In this document: positions 17,564-27,650 of the stretch, piece after piece
How the letters are laid out: the number at the start of each line of letters is the position of its first letter
How positions within the stretch are numbered: position 1 is the first letter of the stretch
Assembly: GCA_016720395.1 (NCBI GenBank)
Contig: JADKKR010000003.1
Coordinates: 62,001 to 126,000 of the forward strand
DNA length: 64,000 nt
Direction of reading: 5' to 3'
Origin: Geobacteraceae bacterium
Lineage (GTDB): Bacteria; Desulfobacterota; Desulfuromonadia; Geobacterales; Pseudopelobacteraceae
The notes under the pieces: model-generated
Told to the model about the DNA's origin: nothing
What the model saw: only the letters and a program-made list of their open reading frames with translations
The model's database searches: none
Program-made: the position numbers and the translations under genes

Positions 17564-18670
17564 ATGAAAAAACTGATCGTACTTGGGGTGCTGTGTCTGG
17601 CAATGACTGCCTGCACAAAGAAAGGCGGGCAGGAAAGCGGCGTGATCAAGATCGGCGCAGCAGGGCAGCTGACCGGACCGGAAGCGGTCTTCGGATCCGA
17701 TATGCTTAATGGCGTCAAACTGGCGGTCGAGGAGTGGAACGCCAAGGGGGGAGTTCTGGGCAAGAAAATCGAACTCATCCCGGGTGATGACCAGGCCGAA
17801 CCCCGTCAGGCGGTTTCCGTTGCCAACAAGTTCACGGCCGAGGGTGTGGTCGGTGTGGTCGGACATTTTAACAGCAGCTGCTCCATCCCGGCCTCGGAGG
17901 TCTACCACAAGGCCGGCATCCCCCAGATATCCCATGCCTCCACCAATCCCAAGCTGACCGACCAGGGTTTTGATAACGTCTTCCGGGTCTGCGGGCGTGA
18001 TGACCAGCAGGGGAAAGCCGCCGGGGATTTTGCTGTGCAGAAGCTGAAGGTGAAAAAGGTCGCCATCATCCATGACAAATCCACCTATGGCCAGGGTTTT
18101 GCCGAGGAGTTCAAGAAGAACCTGGGGACGGGGGTTGAGGTTGTTGCCTTTGAAGGGATCACCAAGGGGGAGAAGGATTATTCACCGGTGGTCACCAAGA
18201 TCAAGTCGGCCAACCCCGACCTGATCTTCTTCGGCGGTATCTATACCGAAGGCGGCCTGCTGGTTAAGCAGTATAAAGCGATGGGCGGGACAGCCCCCTT
18301 TATCGGCGGCGACGGCATCATGAGCGAAGAGATGCTCAAGATCGGCGGACCGGCTACCGAAGGTACGTATGCCACCTTCGGGCCTGATACCAAGGAGGTC
18401 GCCTCGGCCAAGGGTTTCAACGAGAATTACCGTAAGAAATTCGGCGAGCCGGGGGTCTACTCCGTCTATGCCTATGACGCCGCCAACATCCTGCTGCAGG
18501 CGATCCAGAAGGCGGGGAGTACCGACGGCAAGAAAATGGTCGCCGCCATCAAGGCTATCGACTACAACGGCGCCCTCGGGCATATCCAGTTCGACGCCAA
18601 GGGGGATGTGAAGGAGTCGCCGTATGTGGTGTGGAAGGTGGAGAGCGGCAAGTTCAAACAGGTAAAGTAA
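17564..18670 (+). CDS. livJ: Branched-chain amino acid ABC transporter, substrate-binding lipoprotein
   Basis: Periplasmic binding protein of the LivJ/LivK type (Peripla_BP_6), 368 residues. A lipoprotein signal peptide ends in the lipobox LAMTAC with Cys17, so it is tethered to a membrane. Family segments: IKIGAAGQLTGPEAVFG, VGVVGHFNSSCSIPASEVYHKAGIPQISHAST and KKVAIIHDKSTYGQGFAEEFKK. GGAGGAAAT precedes the ATG. It is the first gene of livJHMGF and the only transport gene here without a frameshift. Leu/Ile/Val or related ligand; specificity cannot be read from sequence. Confidence 0.92.
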   Translation: MKKLIVLGVLCLAMTACTKKGGQESGVIKIGAAGQLTGPEAVFGSDMLNGVKLAVEEWNAKGGVLGKKIELIPGDDQAEPRQAVSVANKFTAEGVVGVVGHFNSSCSIPASEVYHKAGIPQISHASTNPKLTDQGFDNVFRVCGRDDQQGKAAGDFAVQKLKVKKVAIIHDKSTYGQGFAEEFKKNLGTGVEVVAFEGITKGEKDYSPVVTKIKSANPDLIFFGGIYTEGGLLVKQYKAMGGTAPFIGGDGIMSEEMLKIGGPATEGTYATFGPDTKEVASAKGFNENYRKKFGEPGVYSVYAYDAANILLQAIQKAGSTDGKKMVAAIKAIDYNGALGHIQFDAKGDVKESPYVVWKVESGKFKQVK

Positions 18671-18676
18671 GTGTGA

Positions 18677-18795
18677 CGGCTGCGGCTTTTGCGCAATCTC
18701 GGCGTTGAGCTTCAAAATCTCCTTGTGCGGCGTAGCGCTGCTACGCCTCCGCGGGATTTCTTGCTCGCCTTGACCTTGCACAAAATCCACAGCCG
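18677..18795. repeat. REP-like hairpin element with GGCGTAGC palindrome
   Basis: A central palindrome GGCGTAGC-GCT-GCTACGCC at 18729-18747 is flanked by outer arms CGGCTGCGGCTTTTGCGCAA (18677-18696) and its near complement ending at 18795 (16 of 20 pair). 28 bases around the centre are identical at 52731-52758. It lies between livJ and livH, where such hairpins often stabilise the upstream binding-protein mRNA. Confidence 0.65.
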
Positions 18796-18831
18796 ATAGG
18801 AAATTCAAATACAGTATTTGTCTGGATATAA

Positions 18832-19736
18832 ATGTTTTTACAGCATCTCCTCAACGGCATCACCATCGGCGGCAGCTATGCCCTGATTGCTCTGGGCTAC
18901 ACCCTGGTCTACGGTGTGCTCAAGCTGATCAACTTTGCCCATGGCGAGATCTACATGATCGGCGCTTATCTGGGGTTCATCCTGATCTCGCTGATCCCGG
19001 CCATGCCGCCCTTTCTGCAGGGCAACGTGATTCTGGTGTTGTTGATCGTTTTGTCGATCGCCGCAATCATCTGCGCTCTGTACGGGTTCTACCTGGAAAG
19101 ATCTGCTATCGCCCGTTGCGCGGGGCGCCCAAGCTGACCCCGCTGATTAGCGCTCTGGGGGCCTCGATCTTTCTGCAGAACTTTGTCATGATCAGCATGA
19201 AAGCCAAGGACCAGATCTTTCCCCAGACAATCGGCATGAAGACCATCAGCATGGGCGGAGTCTCCTTCACGCTGCTGCAATTGGTGATCATCTTCTCTTC
19301 AATCGGCCTGATGGGGCTGATCTACTGGTTTATCAACCGGACCCGTCTGGGCATTGCCATCAAGGCTACCTCTACCGATCCGTTCATGGCATCTCTGGTA
19401 GGAATCAATGTGGACACCGTCATCTCGGTGACCTTCATGGCCGGTTCGTTCCTGGCGGCCTGCGCCGGGGTCATGATCGGACTCTATTACGGCTCGATCA
19501 ACTTTACACTCGGTTACCTGGGGGGCATCAAGGCCTTTACCGCAGCGGTGCTGGGTGGAATCGGCAATGTCCCGGGTGCCATGATCGGAGGCTTCCTGCT
19601 CGGCATCATCGAGGCCCTGGGAGCCGGTTATTTTTCCAGTGAGTACAAGGACGTCTACGCATTTTTTATCCTGATCGCCGTGCTGGTCTTCCGGCCGGCC
19701 GGCCTGCTCGGGAAGGGTGTCAATGAGCGGGCGTGA
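18832..19736 (+). CDS. livH: Branched-chain amino acid ABC transporter permease LivH (frameshifted as sequenced)
   Basis: Inner-membrane permease, about 300 residues when the two frames are joined. The first frame runs MFLQHLLNGITIGGSYALIAL to YLER, then reads through to a stop at 19135; the second frame resumes at YRPLRGAPKLTPLISALGAS. One base appears to be missing near 19098-19103, in the conserved YLERxxYRPLR motif. The rest is full length with family motifs (LGGIGNVPGAMIGGFLLG). Because the essential serS nearby has the same kind of defect, I take this as probable sequence error rather than decay. Confidence 0.85.
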
Positions 19737-20869
19737 TCTGCGCTACGGTATCTTTTTCTACCTGGGGATACTGCTGATCTGTGTCCCGTTCATGAAGGCC
19801 AATACGGTGTATGTGCCGCTGGTGTTCCTGGGGGTCTGGGGACTGCGCCGTTTCGCCGCTTTTTGCCGAGGGCAGCAGCGCCATCACCGGACTGCGGGTC
19901 CGTACGGTGAACACCGTTCTGGCGCACCGTCCCCTGACCATCGGATTGGTCCTGGCGGTTGCCCTGCTGCTGCCCTTCATCTCATCCAATTACCTGATCG
20001 ATGTGCTGACCTCCGCCATCCTGTATGCCATCCTGGCCACGGCCCTCAACATCACCGTCGGACTGACCGGGGTGCTGGTGCTGGGGTTTATCGGCTTCTA
20101 CGCGGTGGGGGCCTATACTACCGGCATCCTGACCGCCAAGTTCGCCCTGTGCGGTTTCTGGGTGGCACTGCCGCTGTCGGGGCTGGCCGCCATGCTGTGC
20201 GGCATCCTGCTGGGAATTCCGGCCCTGCGGCTCAAGGGTGATTATCTGGCGGTGGTGACCCTCGGATTCGGGGAGATCATCCGTATCTTCCTGACCAACC
20301 TTAACGGCCTGACCGGCGGCCCGAACGGTATCCTCGGCATCAAGCGCCCGTCCCTGGGTTTTTTTCCTCTGGATCATCCCCGCGATTTTTACTGGTTCGT
20401 CCTGGCAATGCTGGCCCTGATTGTCCTGGTCGTGGCCCGACTGGCTGATTCCCGCTACGGCCGCTCCTGGGTCGCCATCCGCGAGAACGAGATGGCGGCC
20501 GGGGCACTGGGCATCAATGTCTTCCGCAAGCACCTGCTCTCCTTCTCACTCTCGGCCTTTTTCGGCGGCATTGCCGGCTCGCTCTTCGCCGTCAAGCAGG
20601 GTTTTATCTCACCGGATTCTTTCACCTTCTACGAGTCTGTGCTGGTATTGTGCATGGTGGTACTGGGGGGCATCGGCAACGTAGTCGGCTCGGTGACCGG
20701 AGCGCCGCTGCTGATCGTGGTGCCGGAGTTCCTGCGCGAATTTTCCCTGTACCGCATGCTGGTCTTCGGTGCCGTCATGATCGCCTTCATGGTTTTCCGC
20801 CCCAACGGGCTGCTCGGCAGCCGTATGATCACTCAGGAAATCAAGGATCGTGAAGATGCCGCCCCGTGA
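19723..20869 (+). CDS. livM: Branched-chain amino acid ABC transporter permease LivM (frameshifted as sequenced)
   Basis: Second permease. ATG 19723 overlaps the livH end and has GAAGGG upstream. The first frame covers SGRDLRYGIFFYLGIL to about 19860; the second carries ITVGLTGVLVLGFIGFYAVGAY, LRLKGDYLAVVTLGFGEIIR and VVLGGIGNVVGS to the stop at 20869. The switch lies at a run of five T (19860-19864), with one base too many. Joined length about 380 residues, normal for LivM with an extra N-terminal helix pair. Confidence 0.85.
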
Positions 20870-21639
20870 GGTCCTGACAACCGATTCGCTTGCGGTCACC
20901 TTCGGCGGGGTCAAGGCACTGGCCGGTGTCTCGGTCAGCGTCCGGGAAGGAGATTCTCTCGATTATCCGCCCTAACGGTGCCGGCAAGACGACCTTCTTC
21001 AACGCCGTGACCGGGGCCTATGCCCCGACCGGCGGCCGGGTCTTCCTGAACGGCTGCGAGATTACCGGCCGGAGCCCGGACGAGGTGGCGCGCCTGGGTC
21101 TGGCCCGCTCCTTCCAGAACCTGAAGCCCTTTGCCGAGATGACGCTGCTGGAGAATGTCCTGATCGGCCGCGAGATTCACATGGCGAGCGGCATGCTGGC
21201 CGCTGTGCTGCGCCTGTCTGCCTTCCACCGCGACGAGGCGGAGCAGAAGTGCCGTGCCCGCGAGCTGCTGGCCTTCGTCGGGCTGGAGCAGCGCCGTGAC
21301 CACCTGGCCCGTAATCTGACCTACGGCGAGCGCAAGATGCTGGAGATCGCCCGGGCCCTGGCCCTGGAGCCGAAGGTACTGCTGCTGGATGAACCGGTAG
21401 CCGGGATGAACCCGACCGAGACCGGCTTTGTCATGGAGCTGATCCAGAACATCCGTCGGCAGGGGATCACTGTCGTGATCATAGAACATGACATGAAGAT
21501 GGTCATGGGCATCTCCGACCGGATCTATGTGCTGGACCACGGAGAACTGATCGCCGAAGGGCTCCCCCATGAGGTACGGGCGAACCCGCTGGTGATCGAG
21601 GCCTATCTGGGGGGAGGTGTACATGCTGCGCCTCACTGA
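20856..21639 (+). CDS. livG: Branched-chain amino acid ABC transporter ATPase LivG (frameshifted as sequenced)
   Basis: ATP-binding subunit, about 260 residues. The true N-terminus (VLTTDSLAVTFGGVKALAG) is in one frame and the remainder from EILSII onward in another; the shift is near 20946-20952, where VREGEILSII is expected. The Walker A reads RPNGAGKTT instead of GPNGAGKTT: the first glycine codon is CGC. Signature LTYGERKMLEIARAL, Walker B LLLDEPVAGMNP and H-loop IEHDMKMVM are normal. The Gly-to-Arg change could be another base-calling error. Confidence 0.85.
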
Positions 21640-22318
21640 CCTGCAACTGTTCTATGGACCGATCCAGGCCCTTAAAGGGGTGGATCTGGAGGTCGGCTCA
21701 GGCGAAATCGTGACCCTGATCGGCGCCAACGGTGCCGGCAAGAGTTCGACTCTCAAGGCCATTTCCGGTATCCATGCTACCAGCTGCGGCAGTATCGAGT
21801 TTCGTGGAGAGCGCATCGACGGACTGCCGCCCCATGAGATCGTCGGACGCGGCATCTCGCACTGTCCCGAGGGCGGCGGATTTTCGGCGATCTTTCAGTG
21901 CATGAGAACCTGCTTATGGGGGCTACCTGCTTCCCAAGAGCGAGATACCGACGCAGTTGGAAAAGGTCCTGACCCTGTTCCCGCGCCTGGGTGAACGGAT
22001 CGGCCAGACCGGTGGCACCCTTTCCGGCGGTGAGCAGCAGATGCTGGCCATCGCCCGGGCGCTGATGTGCAGGCCGTCCCTGCTGATGCTCGATGAGCCC
22101 TCGCTGGGACTGGCGCCGATCATGGTGGCGAAGATCGAGACGATCCTTGATCTCAAACAGCACGGCCTGACCGTTCTCCTGGTGGAACAGAACGCCAGTG
22201 CCGCGCTGGAAATCTCCGACCGTGGCTATGTGCTGGAGGTCGGCAGCGTGATCCTTTCCGGCAGTTCGCTGGAACTGCGCAACAACCCCGGGTGGTTCAG
22301 GCCTATCTGGGCGGCTGA
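21623..22318 (+). CDS. livF: Branched-chain amino acid ABC transporter ATPase LivF (three frameshifts as sequenced)
   Basis: Second ATP-binding subunit, ~232 residues if repaired. ATG 21623 follows GGGGAGG. Walker A is GANGAGKSST; signature LSGGEQQMLAIARALM; Walker B LLMLDEPSLGLAP. Breaks: a lost base near 21869-21880 (before RRIFGDLSVHENLLMG), another near 21921-21926 (in the GAYL segment), and an extra base near 22286-22292, after which the frame for the usual ending NPVVQAYLGG is at 22290-22318. Overlaps livG by 17 nt as in a normal liv operon. Confidence 0.83.
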
Positions 22319-22356
22319 TTTTTCGTACGAAGCATACAGGCCGGGGAAAACAGTAC

Positions 22357-23258
22357 ATGGCGGAAAAAATCGTAGCGCTGAAAGTTGATGTGGATACCTA
22401 TGCCGGGACCCGGGATGGCGTACCGAACCTGCTGGCCGATATGGCACGTTTCGGTGTCACGGCAACCTTCTACTTCTCCATGGGGCCGGACAACTCCGGC
22501 AAGGCACTGCGGCGCATCTTCCCCCGCAGGGGGTTTCTCCAAAAGCAGCTCCGCAGTGGTGCCCCGTCAGCGTACAGCCTGAAAACCATGATGTACGGAG
22601 TCCTGCTGCCCGCCCCCATGATCGCCGCAAGCTTCCCCGGTGTGTTGCGTGACACCGAGCAGCAGGGGCATGAGGTCGGCATCCACTGCTGGGATCACGT
22701 CAAGTGGCATGACTACCTGCCCTGGTTCCCCAAACATCTGACCGCCATGGAGTTGGGACGGGCCAGCGCCCTCTTTGAGGAGATCCTCGGACACCGGGCC
22801 ACAACCACCGCCGCTCCCGGGTGGACGGTCTCCCCGATTCACTGGAGGTCCAGGATGCCTTGGGACTGGCATACAGCAGCGATGGCCGGGGAACGGCTCC
22901 TTTCTATCCGGTCATGGATGGTCGCCGTTTCCGTACGCTGCAGATACCTACTACCCTGCCGACCGCCGATGAGATCCTTGGAGTGAACGGTATCACCTCC
23001 GGCAACATCCACAATTTCTACTGCGACCAGCTGAAAGAGGGTTTGAACGTCCTTACAGTCCACGCAGAGCTGGAGGGAGGCGCCATCCGGCCGTCGTTCA
23101 TCCGTCTGCTGGAGCGTTTCCAGGCCGAAAAGGTCCGCTGCATCACCCTGGGAGAGGCTGCGCGGGGCATCTCCGATGCACCGGCCTGCAGTCTGTTCAT
23201 GGGTGAGATCCCGGGCAGGGCCGGAAACGTTGCTATTCAGGGAGCGGTCGTCGCGTGA
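22357..23258 (+). CDS. ArnD-like polysaccharide deacetylase (frameshifted as sequenced)
   Basis: Related to ArnD (undecaprenyl-phosphate formamido-arabinose deformylase), a metal-dependent NodB-fold enzyme. Visible are LKVDVDTYAGTRDGVPNLL, TFYFSMGPDNSGKAL, and the metal-binding HEVGIHCWDHVKWHDYLP. The second frame holds HAELEGGAIRPSFIRLLERF. One base is missing near 22833-22837 (SPDSLEVQDALGLAYSSD expected). About 300 residues when joined. No other arn genes are near, so the substrate may be another lipid-linked sugar. Confidence 0.8.
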
Positions 23259-23482
23259 TCTTCCGTTATTTCAGAGTGTTGCATCGTGACATGGTCTTCC
23301 TGAAATTCATCCTTGAGGCCTACGAAGGCATGAATGTCATGAGTACCGTGGACAATGTGTCCGGCATCATCCGCATTGCCGTCATGGAGGGCTTTGAGGT
23401 TGATATGGATGGTCTGCTGGCCGAGCTGGGACGGCAGGTTGCCATGGAAGCGGTGGTCTGGGACGATGCACCCTCGTTCTAA
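23255..23482 (+). CDS. DUF4911 domain-containing protein
   Basis: 75 residues, starts at GTG 23255 overlapping the stop of the deacetylase gene (GTGA). The composition (LHRDMVFLKFILEAYEGMNVMSTVDNVSGIIRIAV) fits the small DUF4911 family found beside metabolic genes in Geobacter relatives. No catalytic motif visible; function unknown. One of only two intact reading frames between 17.5 and 27 kb. Confidence 0.7.
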   Translation: MIFRYFRVLHRDMVFLKFILEAYEGMNVMSTVDNVSGIIRIAVMEGFEVDMDGLLAELGRQVAMEAVVWDDAPSF

Positions 23483-24706
23483 GCCGATATCCTCTGTCCT
23501 TGCTGCGGTATTCTTCCTGCTGTCTGTTTCCTGCTGCTGTGCTGCAGTCCTGCCCGGCATCGATGTCCTGTCCACTCAGAATTTCCATCTCTTGAAGGAC
23601 AAGCGGGTCGGGCTGATCACCAATCACACCGGCCTCAGCGCCGCCGGCGTCAGCACCATCGACATTCTTTTCCGTGCACCGGGTGTGCGTCTGACGGCAC
23701 TGTTCAGCCCGGAACACGGCATCCGCGGTAATTCCGACGATAAGGTCTCCTCCGGCGTCGATGCCAAGACCGGCCTGCCTGTCCACAGCCTGTATGGTAC
23801 AAGCTGCCGCCCGACTCCGGAGATGCTCCGGAATATCGATGTGCTGGTGTTCGATATCCAGGACATCGGCACCCGCTTCTACACCTACATCGGCACTCTC
23901 TCGCTGGCCATGCGTGCTGCCAGAGAGGCAAAGATCCCCTTCGTGGTTCTCGACCGTCCCAATCCGATCGGCGGGGAAAAGGTGCAGGGGGCCATCCCGT
24001 CAACCAGGCTGCCTGAACGTAAGAACGGCTGTGGTGCCATCACCAGCATCCACCCCATACCGACCCGCCACGGCATGACGGTTGGTGAGCTGGCGCAGCT
24101 TTTCAACAGGAATTTGCGATCGGCTGTGACCTGACCGTCATCCCCATGCAGGGCTGGCAGCGCTCTATGTATTTCGACCAGACCGGTCTGGCCTGGGTCA
24201 ATCCCTCACCCAACATGAAGAGCCTGGATGCCGCGCTCGTCTATCCCGGACCGGGAACGCTTGAGACCACCAGCCTCTCCGTGGGACGAGGTACCGACAA
24301 GGCCTTTCTGGTTTACGGCGCTCCGTGGGTCGATGCCGTCGCTGTAGTAAAAAATATTTCCCGGCGAAATATTCCCGGTGTAGGATTTGAAGCCTGTTCG
24401 TTTGTACCCACGACCCGCGGTTTTTCCTACAAAGGCAGGAAATGCAACGGGGTCTGTCTCACCGTGCTGGACCGTGCACGGTTGGATCCCGTCCAGACCG
24501 GTCTGCACATGACTCAGGCTTTTTACGAGACCCATCCGCAGCAGTTCAAGGCCTACGAAGGATTTGCCACCGAGATCGGAGATCGAGAGGCGTGGGGTTT
24601 GCTGACCAGGGGGCACGTGAAACCGGAGGAGGTGCTTGAAAGGTGGAACGAGGAGTTGCAGCGTTTTATGGTGATGCGAAAGCGCTATCTGATTTATGCA
24701 GACTGA
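23466..24706 (+). CDS. NamZ-like exo-beta-N-acetylmuramidase, DUF1343 (frameshifted as sequenced)
   Basis: Exported protein of the DUF1343 family; characterised members (NamZ) cleave N-acetylmuramic acid from peptidoglycan fragments. Signal peptide VLAAVFFLLSVSCCCAA. Motifs GLITNHTGL, LFSPEHGIRG, DIQDIGTRFYTYIG and VLDRPNPIGG are typical. The frame changes near 24108-24112: FNREFAIGCDLTV is expected, one G missing. About 412 residues when joined. ATG 23466 overlaps DUF4911 by 17 nt. Confidence 0.85.
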
Positions 24707-24725
24707 ACTGCTTCTTCTCGGATTG

Positions 24726-24743
24726 AGCCCGGTAACGGGCTTT
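24726..24743 (+). terminator. Possible terminator after the liv/namZ operon
   Basis: AGCCCG-GTAA-CGGGCT followed by a short T-rich stretch, 20 bases after the namZ stop. The T-tail is poor. Confidence 0.3.
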
Positions 24744-24838
24744 ACCGGAAAACCGGTCTTCGGGCCGTGTATCGAACGTTATTTTTAGGCGGGTAAAATA
24801 CACGAACTGCCTGATATCTTAGATAGAGATAGTTTTAA

Positions 24839-26544
24839 CTAGAGTACCATAACAGTAAGCCCGCCCCCGGAGATCGAGGCATACACGAATGTGATTTCTA
24901 CCGGGGCTTCCCCCCAGGGGCGGATACGGTAATCCCTGTGGAATGTGAAGCGGAAGGTCTTTACCCGGCTGCCGGGCGGCAAGCTCAGCTGAGAGGTCAG
25001 TTCACGTCCTCCCGGCCAGCTGCATGCCTGCTGGTATTCGCCGATGAACGCCGGCAGCTTTCCCTGTCGAGGCATCTCGTGGCTGCAGAAGTCGTAGAAA
25101 AGGGCATCTGCAAACAGTCCTGCGTCTGCAGCACCGGGGCAGGGGGTGGCCAATCGAAAAAACAGTTCATACTGCCGCAGGGAGGAGAGTCCGGAGAGCG
25201 TCTGATCTGCGACATTTCCGGCCATGCGGTCCAGCAGGCCGGCTAATGTGGACGTGCGGGTCAGAAGATCCAGTGCGGTCCCAACCCCCCCGTGGTTGTA
25301 AAACAGGTCCAGCAACCGGCCGACTGTTTCGATACGTCCGATGTCCTCGTAGGAAAGCCAGGGATTCCGCAGTATGGTGTAGGGGGGCGATCCCGAAAAA
25401 TGGTAATCCTCGCGACTGGCGATTTCACGCATGGGCGAACCTTTGAGCACCTTGAGGGGTTCAACCTGGATCTGGTGTGGATGGAGATCGGCAACGGTCT
25501 GCAGCGAGGTCAGAAATGATGTGTAATCCTCCTCCGGCAGCCCGGCTACCAGGTCCAGGTGAAGCTCAATCCGGGTTTCAGCTCGCAGCCTGCGGATAAC
25601 GTAAAAGATCCTGCCAAGATCGGCCGTACGGTTTACCTTTTTCAGGGTATCAGCGGATGCAGACTGGACGCCGATCTCAAAGCGGAAGGTGTCGGCAGGG
25701 ACCTGTTTCAGAATCTCGAGAGCGGTGTCGTCGAGAAGGTCGGCGGCGATCTCGAAGTGAAAATGGCTGCCCTGGTTGTGCTCCAGGATAAAAGCCAGAT
25801 CTCATTGGCCCGGCGGGCGTCGTAATTGAAGGTGCGATCGACCAGTTTAATCTGCGGCACCTTCTTCTGCATCAACAGGAATAAGTCGCTCTTGATTCGA
25901 TCCATGGAGTAGGAGCGTACCTGCCCTTCAACGGACGACAGGCAGAAGGCACAGGAAAAGGGGCAGCCGCGTGAGGTCTCATAGTAGGTCAGCGGTTTGC
26001 CGAGATCAACCAGATCGGCCTCAAAAGGAGAAGGAATACTGTCCAGCTGCAGGTATCCCTTCCCGTGAGGTCCGCCTGCTATGTCACTGCCATCGCGAAA
26101 AAACAGGTTGTCGATCTCTTCGAGTGCAGATCCGGAGGCTATCTCTGAGCCCTCACCGGCCAGGGCCTCTGCCAGTCGCCGAAAAACGGTCTCCCCCTCG
26201 CCCTTGATGACAAAATCAACCGCCGGATGATCGTGCATCAATTCGAATACCCCAAAGGATACTTCAGGCCCCCCCAGCACAATTCGAGTTTCCGGGGCTA
26301 TCTTTTTATATCCGAAACGATCCTCAGGGGTTGTTTCAATATTCCAGATGTAACAGGAGAAGGCCACAACCGCTGCCTGCTCCGACATGATCAGGCGCAG
26401 CAGATGCTCGCGCGATTCGTTGACGGTGTACTCACGGATGGTGACCGTAACCCCCGGCAGGTTGCGGCAGACGGCAGCCAGGCAGGGGAGTGCCAGGGAG
26501 GCGTGAGAGTATTTGGCATGCAGGGTCGTCAGCAGGATCTTCAT
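24839..26544 (-). CDS. B12-binding radical SAM protein with DUF4080 (frameshifted as sequenced)
   Basis: About 568 residues. N-terminal cobalamin-binding-like domain (MKILLTTLHAKYSHASLALP), radical SAM cluster motif RGCPFSCAFC, TIM-barrel segment VQSASADTLKKVNRT and C-terminal DUF4080. One base is missing near 25794-25796: ANEIWAFILEHNQG is expected but TGGCT stands where TGGGCT fits. Downstream the frame is open to 24839. ATG 26544 is preferred over the 30-base longer option. It overlaps the end of capA, so the two are cotranscribed. Substrate unknown. Confidence 0.85.
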
Positions 26545-26545
26545 A

Positions 26546-27569
26546 TCAGAATGGCACCACGTACCGTCCATCACGGTTCTCGATGTGGGTTTTCAATGGG
26601 GTGGACAGGATGTTCAGGTGCTCCATGATCACGGCGGCCTGCTTTCCCGAGACGGGTCGCGGCTGAAATCCGACCCGGCGATGGAACACATCCAGAGGGA
26701 GCAGTTCGGCCTCCCGTTTCCCCTGGCTGAAGTGAAGGCGCACCATGAGGCCGCTATTCGCAGTCCGGCCTTTGCTGGCAAACGCAAAGTTGCCCAGGCT
26801 GTAAAAGACAATACCTGATTTATAGCGCTCTATGCCGCGCATGACATGCGGGTGGTGGCCGATGATCACATCGGCACCGGCATCAATGGCCTTGCGGGCC
26901 GCAACCTGCTGGTAGCTCTGAACACCGTTTTTCCCCTCCGTACCCCAGTGGAAGCTGACGATGACGTAATCCGCCTCCTGCCGGGCCCGGGTTATGTCCT
27001 CGACAAAGATCTTTTCAATACCGGGTGCCGTACCGGGACGATTTCTGCCGGCAAAGAACTCCACCGGCTGGGTCAGCGAATATCCCAGAAAGGCGATCTT
27101 TTTCCCCTTTATCGTGTAGAGCGCCATCTTGCGGGCTTCGTCAAGATTTACTCCGGCACCGATCCAGGCAATGCCTTCCACGCTCCAGATTCTCCATGGT
27201 CTCGACAAGCGCCTCTCCGCCGAAGTCCATGCTGTGGTTGTTGGCCAGTGTCACCAGATTGATGCCCGATCTTTTGAGCGCAGCGGTCACCTCAGGTTCA
27301 GCCCGAAAACGGAACTTTTTGCCGGTGAACTCGCTGCCGCCTCTGGCAATCGGCGATTCCAGATTGGCGATGGTGATGTCGCCTGCTTTCAGTTCTGCTG
27401 TGACCGCCCGGAAAGGCGAGTCATACCGGTCCGTGCGGAGGGCGGCCGCCCATCTGCCGGCCAGCATGACGTCACCGACGGCATTGATAACGATCTCATC
27501 TGCATGAACCGGAAACGCCAGGCAGATGATCGTTGCTATGAAGGTGTAAAAGGCTGCTGTCAGTTTCAT
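26546..27569 (-). CDS. CapA family protein, poly-gamma-glutamate synthesis-like metallophosphatase (frameshifted as sequenced)
   Basis: Exported protein of the PGA_cap family, ~340 residues. Signal peptide MKLTAAFYTFIATIICLAFPVHA. Motifs NAVGDVMLAGR, IANLESPIA, VTLANNHSMDFG, FHWGTEG and IIGHHPHVMRGIE outline a calcineurin-like metal site. The frame changes near 27181-27184 (LERVEGIAWIGAG expected). No other capsule genes are near, so a cell-envelope phosphatase role is as likely as polyglutamate export. Confidence 0.83.
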
Positions 27570-27650
27570 ACGGGCTCTTTTGGATTGACGGGAGGGTGGC
27601 TCCGGTGCTAATAAATACACGCTTACCTATAATAAATAAAGGTGTTTAAG

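Noticed and set aside
18832..22318. True pseudogenisation of the liv operon
   Set aside because: The same density of single-step indels continues into essential serS, and each break is repaired by one step within a conserved motif; sequence error is more likely.
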